Below, one piece after another: positions 50,427 to 63,199 of a DNA stretch of 64,000 nt. This stretch comes from Dipylidium caninum (taxonomy: Eukaryota; Platyhelminthes; Cestoda; Cyclophyllidea; Dipylidiidae). Under the pieces are notes generated by a model. It had not been told where the DNA came from. It saw only the letters and a program-made list of their open reading frames with translations, and made no database searches. The position numbers were made by a program, and so were the translations under genes. Each line of letters opens with the position of its first letter. Positions within the stretch are counted from its first letter, which is position 1. Location: positions 496,001-560,000 of the forward strand of contig QEYB01000999.1 in assembly GCA_017562135.1 (NCBI GenBank). The letters run 5' to 3'.

Positions 50427-53400
50427 ATGGCTTTGTCTTTGGGAGACCCAGCTCGTGAATGGCTTAATAAGCTGATTAATAAAGATGCCCAGTTCAAAGA
50501 TATTGCATCAAAAATAGGCTATACCCGAAGTGGTATGTCACTGTTCTTTGATGATGCAGTCGTAGATGCCGCCACCGTTAGTGGGATTCTTGAAACTGAT
50601 TATGCTACCTCTCGAGTCAATGTTGGTGGACAGCTTGAATTGGAAAAGACGACTGGCATTCCGCCAGAACTCTTAGAACGACTAAGTAGTGTGAAGCAGT
50701 GCTGCCGTATGGGTGTTTTCCCTCAGTGTCGAAAGGCGTGGCTTACGGTGGACTCTGAATTCTTTTTGTGGAATTTTGATGACGGCGAAGATCTTGCATA
50801 TTATGACGGATGCCAAGATACCATTATTTCCGTCTGTCTAATACGTCCCAGATTAGGTATTTCCCTTAATTTATAACAAATGCTTTTATTAAGGTGCTTT
50901 GCCTTCCACAATCCAGTATCTTCTGGCGCTAGCAACGCCTAGTGATATTATTATGCTGGGAGTTACTTATGATTTCACTACTTCTTCCGATGGTTATTAT
51001 TATAATGGACTTCTTAATGTGTTGCCAACGCCACTTTATCGGATTTCTACCGATAACAACTACATAACATGTATGGAAAGCACTTCCAACGGACGGTATG
51101 GCATCAGAATAGTCACTTTTTTATTTGTCCCTTTTAGCCTTTTTATGGGAAATCGGGATGGAAATCTTCTTGAGTTTGTATATAAACCAATTCCAAACCT
51201 TGACGATACCATGTCCGATGTAACACCGGGTTTAAATGAGTTTTGCAGCATTACTAATCACACAGCATCTTCACTAAATTTCATTCTTCCCACTATTCTT
51301 ACTAGTGGGTTTCGTCCCTCTGGTATAGCGCATTTTGCAATTCGATTAAGCTCGTATTTTAGGTGCAATTGTACAAATTTCTGTCGATTCCAAACGGGGA
51401 ATTTTGTGGACATTATCGACGAATTCCCACTTAGCTGTCTTCCAATACGATATTCCCGGAGGCAAGGTTGCAACAAATTACCTTTGTAAACTTAATATAC
51501 TTACTTCCTCTGACCTGGGCTATCGAGCATCATCGCTCTTTAAATCGGTGGACAGGAGCTATTTTTCAAAGTATGAAGATCAGATTGTTGCCCCTTTGAA
51601 AATTTTTAAACCATTCACCTTTTATCTTTTTTGTCAGGATTATTTCGATTTGCGCATTGTCAGATGACACTGGACCAATTCAAATGATGGCTGTTACTGC
51701 GTCAGGAATTCGCATCTACTTTGCCGAAAGTCTCCGTATCGCCCATATTCGCCTACCTCCCCCCGTACTATTGAATGCTAGTCCTCCAGATGCTTCTATA
51801 TTGGCTCAACAACAGCAGCCCTCTTCAAAACTGTTTGCTCTTGGTGACGTAAGGTGCACTGTCAGGCTTTTTACCTTTAGCTCATTATCATAAAAGATTC
51901 TTACACCTTTCACATTCTAGGTTAGTTGCAGAAACAAGAGGAACTGTAATTTTTGCCTCCAGTCCACCAAAATCATCTGTGAGCGAGTCAATGGCAGAAC
52001 AGACAAACACCTTAACGCTAAATGTTGCCTCGCCGGATGCTTTTCCATGGTCGCCATGTTTATCGGAGACAATGACTACCTCTTTAAATGTGGAGTCGCC
52101 CTGGGCGCTAACGGTTCTCCCTCCAGACGATGGAAGTACTGTCGTTGGCCCATCAAACACCTTTCTCAGCGTTTCCTCCGCCAGCTTTAATAAGAAGGGC
52201 ATCGAGTTGCCTCACGAATCATCAGGTTTTCCTCCGCCTGAGTAAGTAATCCCTCTGTAATTATTTTATGTAAATCGTCTGCAATGCTATTCGACGGCCC
52301 AGCATGCTCTTCTTTTTTTTACCTACTTAAATGTCATCCTCTTAGCACGTGTGGATGACAGTTCCTTGACAACTGTTAAAAATGGATGTCATGCAATCTA
52401 AAAATTGCAGCGTTGGGAATTGTTAGACCTGGTTTCCTTGGTATCAAACTATTCCCTCGGAGATTGAAGAGTCGTTGACAGATATACGTTATAAATACAG
52501 ATCTCCCGAGTGAAATCATTATATGTAATAATGCTCTTAACCGTTTTTTCTTTATCGAACTGAACGGTATTGAGAACCCGACGTTAGAGTACAGACAGAT
52601 TATTTTTTTGCCATAATTGTCAATGATTCGACTTCTTGCATGTAAGTATTGTCAGACAGTCTTGAACTTGTTTGCTCTTCATTTTTTTATTTTTTTACGC
52701 CTATCCTTCCAATGGACATATTTAGTTTCACTGCCGAAACCATTTTTTTTCGTCGCAATAAAGTTCTCAACAGGCAGTCGATGGTGTTGGGTCCTTCGGT
52801 GGGCAGTCACAATCACAGCAACAACAACAGCCATCAACACCGCCGCCGTATACGAAAGGCGCTCCACCAGTGATGTTGACACAACATTTAGACCCCCATT
52901 ATCGTCGAATACTGGTTATTACAGCTCACGGCATCGTGCACCTTCGTCTGCCTTCACCCTTACAGCGACTGCGGGAGTTTCTTATTACATCCAGTACCAC
53001 ACTCTCCAGCACGAACACCTCCTCTTCTTTGGAGTCTGCAGACGGTGGCTTTCTCAGCACTTTCCTTCACCAGTTTGGTCCAGATGAGTCAATATGTGCT
53101 GCGATTGCCATTGCCGCCTCGGAGCAAGGCAAAACAGAAGTAGTGGCTCAAGCCGAAAAAGTAAGTTTTTTTAATTTTTCAAACTGTTATTTTATCCTAA
53201 AATTTCCTATACTGAATTGTATTCGTTACTGCAATTCTAAAATCTTGATTTATCTTTGAAACGTCTTGTTAATGACCTAATGGCCCAAACACAAAGTTCT
53301 TTCCTCCTGCATTCGTAGTCCTTCCATGCCCAAGCTTCTTTAATCTTCCAGCACAATGCACCATAGATTTGGTTCCCTAACTCGTTCACTTATGAGGCTG

Positions 53401-56400
53401 TGGAGACGGTGCTTTACCAGTCCACAGTACACCTGGCAAGGTAACTACCTTCACTGTTGTTAGCGGTGTATCCTTTCGAAAAGAAGGAATCAACCGTAGT
53501 GGCGGGGTGGCGACGTATGTGGGGAAGGGGGAGGAGAGAAATCACATTCACCCAGCCATGAGAGGAGGTTTGAGATTCTCCGACCTTCTTCTGTTTTTGT
53601 AGGGCAGGCGGTAGAGAAGTCTGAGCTTTTTCACACATTCCATCCTACTGCCTGTTCATAATTTCGCCTCATTACACATTACCTGAATGTTTCCCAATAT
53701 CTTAACTCATGAGAGGTGACCCACTTTTTTTCCTGGTGAATGACGTGTTACCTCTTTTATACATGTTCTTTTTGAGTCGATATTGGAAAATTTATGATAG
53801 CGATTCGCATATTTAGAAAGTTATAAGTTAATTGTTTATTTTTATTGTAAAAATCAACCTCGGTTTGGGTAAATTGTTTGATGTGGCTCCTTGCATTCAA
53901 CATTTCGCTGTTTATACCTTCATCACTCATCTTTAAGTTTTATACTTAACAGATGAAGCTTTGTTTTTTGTTTATTTCACATATGGTTTTTCGTCCACGG
54001 TATTTTCAACGCTTCTTAAATAATCCTTTACAGGCTGTGATATACTTTGCTACTGAGGCTGCCCGATTCTGGCAGCCACCGGTTGTTTGTCACGGTGCAA
54101 GTGGGGGTCTGCAAGCCTCCAGGGGTGCCACTATGCCGGGAACTACGATGGGCATTTCCACGTCGGTGCCAGATTTTGGACTGACCGGATCGATGGTCCA
54201 GCAAGAGGCGACGGCGGACACTTTTCTTGTACTCGGAGCTTCTCTCTTCCTCTCCCGTGTTGCACGTCTCCTCTGGCGGGCTCCGATGCTTGCAGTGGCT
54301 GATAAGAGTACAATAAGTGGGAGAACCACCGGTCAAAGATCTGAGGGTGCGCCTGGCGGCTTGACCAGTCTCTTCTACACCCTCATCAGCACTGCCATCG
54401 CAAAGGCCACTGCTTCTACTAACGCTTCTGCTGCGAAGGATTCTCCACTGGTAAGTACGATGTATTTGGCATAGGAAATAATCATTCGACCTCTATTCGA
54501 AATGTGCTTCCCTAGTAATCCCTAGTAGCCTCTTTACTATATCTTCGATCTACTTTACAGATAACTTCTCGGTTAAGCTCAAACGATTTGGAGTGGATTC
54601 TGCATCAATTGCGGTACCTGAAAGCTCTCCTCGAATCATGCAGCCAGAAAACGGCGATATCGTCTACGTCGTCGTCCTTTGGTGGACGTCGAAGCAGTAC
54701 GGTTGCTTCTAATCTGTCTCCTCTCACACGTCTTATACAGGACCTCTGCCTCCTCCTTTCTGCTTTTATTGAATTTGTCGGTCTCTGGCAGATTATTAGT
54801 CAACATAATGTTCCCGCCGTTGTTAGGTGCGTTTTTTCACACCTTTCTATTTACATATTCCGAAGTGGATTTCCTTATTATTATTAATTTACGTTTTTAG
54901 TCATCTGAGCGCAGAACAACGTGGAGACCTTATTAGTCTGCCAGTAGAAGCATTTGTCTGCTGGATGCCTCGTACAGCAGTCATGCCCTTTCCCACTACC
55001 TCTACCGCTCCCGACATCCGCTCATCACTTATTACTGCCCTAATTGAATACTACATCTCTGGCCACTGCCAGACAGCCTCCGTAGACACCCTCTGTGCGC
55101 GTCTGCGCAGCGTCTGTCCCCACCTTTTTGGGAACGAAGACGCGCTTTGCGCTCGCGCTGAGGAACTCCTGATCCGTGCTGCGGCTCTGAAAGCTCCAAG
55201 GGAACAGCGGGAAGCGCTGATTGCGGAAGCCCTTGATCTTCTACACTCTGCGGGTCCATCACTTAACATCGCGGTAGCCACAAACAAGCTTATTAGCACC
55301 GTGGGTGCCTGGGGGGCTGCTGTCGGCCTCTGCCTCTCTCTCGCCCGACAACGTGACCCTTTGGATGTGGCATTAACATGTTTGCGAGAGTCGCGCCAAC
55401 CGGAGTCAGAGACCTCAGCATCAATGCTCCTAGGAAAAGGCGTACACACCACTGCCAAATCGGAAATGGAAGTGGTCGAAGGGCGCTATGAAGCGTATCG
55501 TGTGGCTCTGGGGTGCCTCAGTGGTCTTCTCGAACTTGCGCACCTTCCCGCTTCAGTCTCCCGTATCCCTGAGCCAGAAACGCCGTCTGATCAGCCTAGT
55601 GATGTGTTACAGAGCATTGGCGTAAATCCCACCATCGAGATCGTTCGGCATACCCTTCTTGCAATTCTCAAGTTTATCTTCAAATCGGATGACACGTTGG
55701 CACATTTCGAAGTGGGTTTCAGGCCATATTTTATGCCTTTTACAACTAGATTTTTCTATAGCTGGCCCTCAACTGCTTGATCTTTAACTCCTCTGTAACA
55801 ACAAAGCCACGAGCTAGGGTTGGAAGAGTGCTTACTCCTTCCCCCTTTCCAATTTTCAACCATGAGACACTTCATTAATTCAATTTCCGCGGCTATCGGC
55901 TTCCTTTGCTCCAACTTTTCAAAACACTCTCGAAGACCTGTTATTGGTTACTTGTTCAGTTGTCACTTAAATGTTACCTTCCGTCTCTTACTTTGGAAGG
56001 GTGACAACAAAGTTTATCGAACGACAGAGATGGGGAAATTAATTGATTCATCATGAAACATCAGAGGCGGTGTTGACTTACGCGAATAGTACCACCACCT
56101 TCTTCTTTCCTTGCGTTTGACTCACTTTTGATGTACAGAATTATGGCGAGCCAGTCATGCCATTTCCCATTTAATGATTAAAGTAGACTGTTTCCTCGAG
56201 GCGGATTGTGTTACTTGCCCTTTTATTCTGGTTCCCAGGTGATCGGATGGCTCCTATCCAATGGCTTGTTGGAACAGGTGGTGGCAATGGACTCTCCCCA
56301 CTTGGAGTTCTACCTTCAATCGCGTCTACGCCAATCGCCAAACGATGTATCACTTCGTCGCCTCCTCTGGCGCCAACTGGAGGCTCGTGGAGCTCGTTTG

Positions 56401-59086
56401 GAGGCGGCCCGGGTTCTCGAACACCTCGCAACCACCGTAACGGCTAGTGAGGGTCTCACCATTGAGGACCGTCTCGACTACCTCGCTCGAGCAATCGTCA
56501 GTATTAAAGCTCTTCCCCGTTAGTTTTGACCTTTCCTACTGCTTCTACGAGATGTATGAGAAGTTAACTTAATCTCCATCTCTCCTTTAGAGCCGCAGTT
56601 GGCGGAAGCTGTAGATTATCTTGCTGATCTTCAGGATCGCTTAGACGTAGCAGAATTACAGCGGCAGTTGTGCGTCGAACTGGCAGCTACCAGTGCCAGC
56701 ACTGCAGTTTCAACTAACATCACATTCTCGCAGGCCGCAGTTGAACAAGCCCTCACCGAACTTACGAGGGGTCCCCTCCTTCCTGCATCCGAGCTATTCG
56801 CCTCCTACGCTGACCCTTTTGAACTCCACGAGTCCAAACTCATGCTACTCCACTTCGCCGGAGAAGCGGTAAATCCTCTTCATTTCTCTCGAAATCTGAC
56901 AATCATTGGCTTCCTTTCAGGATGCGGACCTTGTGGAAGCCATTTGGAAAGCCCTTTTACATCGCCTACTCCTCAGCTCTAATTCGAGTTTACATTCACC
57001 CGTCCCGGCTCATCGCCGTCGTCTCTCGGGTAATCGTAAGACCGCTCGAGGCCTGGAAATAACCATCTCCACTTGTCTAAATCGTCTCTACGTGCGCTTG
57101 GCGGTAGTATCTGCGAGCCCCTCACTAAACATAGCCGCCTCTGCCACCACTGTGCCTCTCCACACGCCCGTTACCATCGACTACACTTACTTCCCCCTGG
57201 GTTAGGCTCATAATCTCGCCGCCTTTTGTGTCGTCGAAGGCAGCAACTTATTCTGAGTTTCCTCTCTCCTACAGTCGTAATCATTTCTACATTGGAGCGT
57301 TTCGGCATCCAACAATCGATGCCATCTACTTGGGTTCCTTCAATCTTTGCGGAGGCCAAAATCCCCTCTTGTCCTGAAATCGCCGAAGCTTACAATGTCA
57401 TTCTCTGCAGGAAGGTTCGCCTAACTCTTCTAAAATTCCATTCATTATATTACACCTGCGCCCGATACATATAGGCTTTTAAATTAACCATTCCGTTTTT
57501 ACACATGTTAATTGTGTTAACCTGGATACTTTCGTTACCACCAGGACCCCTTTTGGCTGCGCGAAGGTGTCCGTTCACGTCTGGTGGAAGTCATTTATAC
57601 TTTCGTCGCAGACTTTATTGACAATGCTAATCGCCTTCCGCCGAGACAGAGGCAAGTTTTTATTCTCGTACTTTTTATTAACAATGAAGGCTTTTTGGCG
57701 GCTCGCGTTCGCTTAGTCCTATCACGTAGGGCCATTTTCTATTTGGTTGGAAACTATGAAACGAGCGCTGAGTATAAGTAGAAAACAAAAATCGCAATTT
57801 TTTACAATATTTATTAAATTCAATCGAAATAATTTCCATTGACATCTAACATTTACTACTCTTAAAAGTGATCCCTAATCACGGAAAAGGGGATAATCGG
57901 TTGGAGGGATATCGGGTGACGAATATGGAGGATGTGGTGGAATTTCGTGGAGAAGAGAAGAGAAGAGAAGCCATTTGATTTGACAACAGTCGTTGAAGCG
58001 CCATGTAGTCGTCGTTCAGCGTCATCTTACGACGTCCCGATTGAGCTTCTTCCCATGCATGACGGCAATTGAGTGCACGACATCAGGACTCCGCCACTCT
58101 TAGGCTTTCGTCTGGTTGTCTCATGGAAAGGAAGAAAGGAGGACATGATGGATGTTCACTCCTTGACCATTCCACCATGCGTTTGTGACCACAATGTTAT
58201 TTGAGGGAATTTTGCCGTGGGGCTGTGTCCGGTGGGCGGATTTTCGTCCACCCATTCGCTGGGTCGTTTTCCATGATCATGCAAAGTCCTCTTTTCATCA
58301 GACGGGTTGTTTTATTTATCGTAGGAAGATGTTTTAACACAGTCGCAGCCGTATAGATGGCCGATTCCTAGTTTGGTACCGAGTTCATGCACAATTCCCT
58401 TTGCGAATCGGATTCCTCCTCCTCCTTATCATCAACATCGAGGCGGGGCTCGTTGACGCTACTCAGATGGTCAAAATGAAATTTTTTTGAACCGGCATCA
58501 AGCATTTTGTTCGTTAGTGAACCAATCTCCGAATGCCTCACTAATGTTTGTCGAAGTCTGTTGAGCCGCGTTATGATTCAATTAGAACTCGTGTTAATCG
58601 CCTTTTGTTTCTCTTCGGTTTAGGCGAAAAATAAATTAAAAATGGGACAAAAGCATGGAAAAAGTCTATCTAATGAGTAATAATAGTTTTTCTTAAACTT
58701 GTTAAACAAAAATATCGAGCGTACGTTATGCGTCTCGATCGCAGCTGAACGCATACTAAACATGAACGCCCGTTTTATAGTTTCCGGTCAAATATCTCCG
58801 TTTAACTTATCTTAGGGTCGCTACTAAGCGGTTATTAGTAACGACGCATTGTCTTCGTTAAAATACTTTTTACCGTCTTTTTATTGTTTTTAGACAACTG
58901 CAGAGCAGCCGAATGCTCGATCACCTAACCACGCACCTGGTGGAGCTGCACGCGGAGCCCAAAACTGGCAGTGGGGACCTCGGGGGAGGAGTCCAAGGAC
59001 AACATCAGCAGCATATAATGCTGGTGGAGAAGCTTCGGGGATTGAGGCGACACCTTGATCGTATGGTTTCACTCTCCTCCCACTGA
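50427..59086 (+). CDS. NUP155: Nuclear pore complex protein Nup155
   Basis: Scaffold nucleoporin of the inner ring (Nup93 complex). Exons: 50427-50856, 50894-51095, 51138-51322, 51363-51570, 51638-51853, 51921-52241, 52774-53160, 54034-54450, 54561-54826, 54901-55711, 56239-56518, 56591-56868, 56921-57200, 57275-57414, 57545-57651 and 58894-59086. This is about 1,570 codons; human Nup155 has about 1,390 residues. The N-terminal beta-propeller shows CCRMGVFPQCRKAWLTVDSE, YLLALATPSDIIMLGVTY and MMAVTASGIRIYFAE. The alpha-helical part shows RLDYLARAIVSIKA, YADPFELHESKLMLLHFAGE and DPFWLREGVRSRL, and the end has MLDHLTTHLVELHAE. The join from 52241 to 52774 is out of phase, so a small exon or an indel is missing there. 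The last intron seems to use a GC donor and contains a mariner remnant. Between 53161 and 54033 lies a dispersed repeat. Confidence 0.93.
53284..53695 (-). repeat. Dispersed repeat, copy in Nup155 intron
   Basis: The reverse complement of this segment matches 60929-61280 in order. Shared blocks include AGAATCTCAAACC, ATACGTCGCC, TGTGGACTGG-like sequence, GACTACGAATGCAG and a GCATTCAGGT-like start. The copies are diverged with indels. No terminal repeats or coding capacity could be defined, so it could be a non-autonomous element. Family unknown. Confidence 0.8.
57652..58893 (+). other. Non-canonical GC-AG intron in Nup155
   Basis: The exon ends CAGAG followed by GCAAGT, the standard form of a GC donor, and the acceptor TTTTAG is at 58888-58893. 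This join keeps the frame into QLQSSRMLDHLT, which aligns with the C-terminal end of Nup155 proteins. The next GT, four bases on, would shift the frame and lose the conserved LVEL end. Confidence 0.7.
57850..58600 (-). pseudogene. Decayed mariner/Tc1-type transposase
   Basis: Read on the minus strand in mixed frames, this intron holds mariner landmarks in the correct order. They are NISEAFGDWF and KFHFDHLSSVNEPRLDVDD (helix-turn-helix and linker region), ATVLKHLPTI, then a WWNGQGV block (WWD-type region). The C-terminal end is PPHPPYSSPDIPPTDYPLF, matching the PHPPYSPDLAPSDYHLF-type motif that carries the last catalytic Asp. Stops and frameshifts are frequent, so no active protein is possible. 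Terminal inverted repeats and the TA target duplication were not found. It lies antisense to Nup155. Confidence 0.72.
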
Positions 59087-60925
59087 TGGACTTCTACCCC
59101 TCCCCTTGTTGGAGCGTCACGTTCCATCCGCAGGGCCCCACGGATCGTCTTGTGTAATATTTTTTTCTTACCACTTGTTGGGATTTGGTAAATGTAACTG
59201 CTCCTATCTACGTGCTCAAAATGAGACTTCAAGTGTTCGGAGTGTAGGAGGTGCAGTTTCCGTGGCAATTCAACTAAGCGGTCTGGTGCGAATTTCACCA
59301 TTCCAAATCGTTCTCAATTCTTCGGCCATGAAAGCTTCCTGGGGGCGTCCTAATCCCGTTGATGAATTAGTTAATCTCACCACAACGGCACTTGGCTTAT
59401 AACCCGCTTATAACCCGCCTGCTCAATACTGCCAGTGGGGCTCTTGTCCGAGATTTTGGGCGGTGTCTACTGAGTGATACCAACGGGCTGGACGGAGGAC
59501 TGGTGTTGGAATCACGAAGAGAGGAACCGGAGGGAGGGGGGGGTGATGTTCTCCAACTAATAGGCATCAGCCTCGCAACCTTCTGCCTATCCTCGAAACA
59601 GTCGAATTAAGTCATGATGCACACCTCGACTGAAGCTCTGATCACGACACGGCTTCCCTATCGCCGTCGTCGTCTTGTCAGTAGTAGTTTTGACCTTGAG
59701 CAGATTATTGTGGCGGCGACCACCCAATCAAAACGAGTCGGGAGGAGGAAGGAGCTCTCTCACAGTTTGCAGTAGCCCCCGGCAGTGCAAGTTCGCTTTC
59801 TACTTCCTGATTTGGCTGTTCACTGACCGTTGCACTCTGAGTTACCAGTGTCAGTAGCCTTCCGACTGGTGGACTTGACGGTCGGTTGAGACGTTGCGTC
59901 ACCAATCTGCACGCTTCCTCCTCGTCTAGCCGATTCGCCGCTTTTGCTGAGGGTGGCCTTACCACTGTCCGGGTCAGTTTTAACGGAATAAATGGCCAAA
60001 TTTAGCGTTTGTATAAAGTTTGCCCTGCAGGTGGTTTGGAACTTCGATGGCAATTTACATCAGGTCCGTTGTCCTCCTTTTCGGGACACACTTAGCATCC
60101 CCATCCCGCTTCAGATTACCTTTTATCAGTCGAAGGCGGCTAAAATAGGAAAGAAGGGAGGAAAGAACGAAGTCTACGTGAGATTTGTTTCCTCGGAGGG
60201 GAATGATGCACTTCTACCGAGCGTTTTTCACACTCCTCTTGCGACAGCCCAGTTCTGAACTTGACGCGTTGAATGTATCTTGACTGAAATTCGGTCCCTC
60301 TGGGCCTGTGAGAATTTCCTTCATCTTTTTGGCAATGCTTTTTTTTTCTGCGAAGCACTTGCAACTCACGGGGCTTTTTGCGTTGGTGTACTCAAGGCAG
60401 TTTTATTGGCATGTTGATATGTTATGCAGACTTAGGGGAATTCAGCCCGTCCGTGACTCGCGACAGCAGCATTGTTTTTTAATGCACCAAACTAATTCCC
60501 CGCTACCTGAAATCAGAAGTTGGCCTGTCCACTACGCGAGGTGTGACATGGCGCGGTGTCTTTCCCCTTCAGTGAATCAAATGGCAACATTCTATGCCTC
60601 TTTTCATCCTCTAGTACCAAAGGAGGAGGTGAAAGTCACCCCCTCCGACTCACAGCCTCTTTACGAAGTTGTAGGGAAAGAAGCCGACGTTCTCGAGAAA
60701 TCGAGGCGAGTGCGGTCCACGGTTTAGACGGTTAGTCGTCCGAAGTACTGTCTAGACTGTCTGGTCTTGAAACCTCACCTTGGAAATGCCCGGAGAGATT
60801 ACCGAAGCTAAGTCACACGCAACTTTGGGCTGAGGCAACCTTTGACCTGTTAAAAGGCTTACAAATGGCTAACGCTCCGTCTACTAGGAGAGAGAATAAG
60901 CGAGACATTCTCTGTGGGTTAGGGC
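59087..60925 (+). other. Possible unassigned exons downstream of Nup155
   Basis: Coding-like pieces on the plus strand near 59216-59399 (containing GGAVSVAIQLSGLVRISPF), 59634-59775 and 59850-59985. Another piece lies near 60030-60255 (RDTLSIPIPLQITFYQSKAA). They are separated by stops and plausible splice sites. They may belong to one gene, but I cannot build a model or name a family. Some of it may be 3' untranslated sequence of Nup155. Confidence 0.3.
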
Positions 60926-60928
60926 GTC

Positions 60929-61280
60929 GGGAAGCATTCAGGTGACTCGTAATGAGGCGTAATGACGCTCGAACTTGTCGACCGTCTGTTCTACAAACAT
61001 TTAAGATCGCAGAATCTCAAACCGCCTCTCACGGCCGGATGACCACGACTCCTCTCCTCCCCATTCCCCGTATACGTCGCCGCCTCGCCACTAGGGCAGA
61101 TTCTTTCCGCCCGAAGGCAACTACCCTGCCCGATGTACGGTGGACTGGCAAAACACTGCCCTTGCAGCCCCATGAGTGGACGAGTTATGGAACCGAATGT
61201 ATTTTGCATGAGGCCGGAAAACTGAGGAAACGCGGGCATGGAGGGACTACGAATGCAGAGGGGAAGGATGCTGTTTTTGG
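60929..61280 (+). repeat. Dispersed repeat, second copy
   Basis: Diverged match to the reverse complement of 53284-53695. The open frame at 60952-61407 lies mainly in this repeat and should not be read as a gene. The copies are about 7.2 kb apart in opposite orientations. Confidence 0.8.
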
Positions 61281-61905
61281 AAAAGAGGGAGAAAGGGAAA
61301 AGCGAAGTCGGGACAATTTATTCCCTTCATCCTGGTTCGCAGCGTACACACACGTTCATGTTACAGTGCGGAAGTGTGTCAGTCGTGATAGCAGGCGAAT
61401 ACGTTGACGTGGATGATGTACTCGTCCTTGCGATGTTGGGTGGAGAATTGATTGTCAAACTCCGGACTCCAAAGTACCCTTGATGCCGCCAACATCGACT
61501 GACCGATATCCTTTGTGATTACCGTGTATACCACGTATTTGTACCTACAAAGTGGAGAAAATGAATTTTAGATTAACCGGACACTTATCGTAGGCGCTCA
61601 TCAAAACCTAATTTCCCTTGAAGGCAGACAAATGGGTCTTTTAATGTAAATTTACTCGACACCGGATCACGCCATTAACTGCGGACCAGCTTCGAAGCGA
61701 AAGTGAATGAAAACCGCTGAAACGAAAAATTTCGACCAAATTAACATGTTTGGCTATTTCTTCTTTGTCCTACGAACTCCAACCTCGATTTGATCGTGTA
61801 GTCGGGGAGTCTGCCAACTCCGAAGTGGCTTTCCTGTACTCCTTCAGTCACATTCGTGATGGCAAGACGAAATTACTATTTGAGTGGCACGGAAGAGTAG
61901 GCGGC
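61281..61905 (+). other. Possible unassigned exons, plus strand
   Basis: Two coding-like stretches: about 61310-61483 (YSLHPGSQRTHTFMLQCGS) and about 61757-61905 (YELQPRFDRVVGES). No family recognised and no reliable splice model. Part of the first borders the dispersed repeat. Confidence 0.25.
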
Positions 61906-62140
61906 TCACCTTGCTGGTCCCAGCCCCTTGACCGCAATACGAACGTCGTTTGAGAGATTCTGGGCCAAAGTGGCGGTATTAACGTCCCCGACGCCCGCAA
62001 ATGTTCGGTCGATGCGTCCGAGCACTACATCTTCCACCACAGGCAGCACACTAATTGGGGTGAAGGGTTTTCGGGGGCCCAATTGATAGGTGGGTTCTAT
62101 GTGGAAGGGTAGGCGAAAGGAGCCATCCACACTGAGGGCT
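61906..62140 (-). CDS. Candidate internal exon, minus strand, unassigned
   Basis: On the minus strand an acceptor (CCCCTTACAG) at about 62141-62150 opens a frame with LSVDGSFRLPFHIEPTYQLG. It runs to a GTGAGC donor near 61910 after KGLGPA. Good splice sites on both sides and protein-like composition suggest a true exon. No partner exon was found nearby and I do not recognise the family. Plus-strand pieces nearby make the gene direction here uncertain. Confidence 0.35.
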
Positions 62141-62150
62141 GTAAGGGGTA

Positions 62151-63199
62151 AGCGAATGAAGCCGGTAAAATTCAAAAGCACTCGCAACTACTTGCGCACA
62201 CAAACACACTTTACTTCCCCTCTTTCCCTTTAACTTAACCCATTTTAACCAGTAGGAGCCAAACTCAACGTGGCCTTATACTTTGGCCCCCTTCTTCACC
62301 GATCAGCGAAGTACTCCTTTCTTTGGCTCTGAATAACACAAAACTCAGCAGTGTTAAAGGATAAAATAATGATTGTTTAATTTAGTTAACCCGATGAATC
62401 CGAAACTTAAGACTGGTCGCGAGTAAGTGCGTCTCCTTTCGTGAAAATCAACTCTGTCTCAAGGTCTGGCTGCGCACACAGTCGACCTGAAACATCATCG
62501 TCGTGCTCCAATCGGCCTAGTTGAAATGGAGGGCGAACTTCAAATTCTATGTAATTCCTTACCTCAATCAAATGTCGAAGGGAAACGTGTTTCCTACTGT
62601 TTTAACTCCTTATAAGAGGACACTACAAACCCTTACATAACTTTCGTTGAGAACCCTTAAAATTACCTAAATTTGTGGGGAAATAAAACAAAACGGGAAG
62701 TAGTAACATTTTTCACTTTGCTAAAGACAGGCACCTGATGCGCTAAAACCTCAAGCCTAGGAGATGAAATCAAACCCATAATTAAGTGGTACTGAAAAGT
62801 TGGAGAATATTCCATGCTATTCCGTTTTCTTGCCTCCAGACGACCAATTTTCGGGTGAGGCACGGTGCCTTTAACCCCTTTCGACACGGAGAAACATCAT
62901 GGAGAGTTGACAAGAGGGTAATATGAATTGACAAATACCGAGTCCCATGAATCTACAGTATTTTAGTGACACCTTACGACGGTCCCCAGTGCTCGTCTGT
63001 TTTTCTAGATGCAGGCATGAAGGCTAGTGGCACTGGTCGAGGGGGAGATCGAGATCTGAGGTATCTGCTGAATTTTGTAAGGCCGTTCTCATTTTGACTT
63101 GACACAGCGTAATCAAAACGTGACTTTTAACATAGAGAGAGTTGATTTGTTTGAGGAAACGATGAGATAACTTAGAGGGGTGGGGGAGGGGGAGGCCAA
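62151..63199. other. AT-rich stretch, no gene recognised
   Basis: No supported coding region, RNA gene or repeat was seen. Confidence 0.5.

Noticed and set aside
60952..61407. Plus-strand open frame of 151 codons
   Set aside because: It falls mostly inside a diverged dispersed repeat whose other copy has stops in the same frame.
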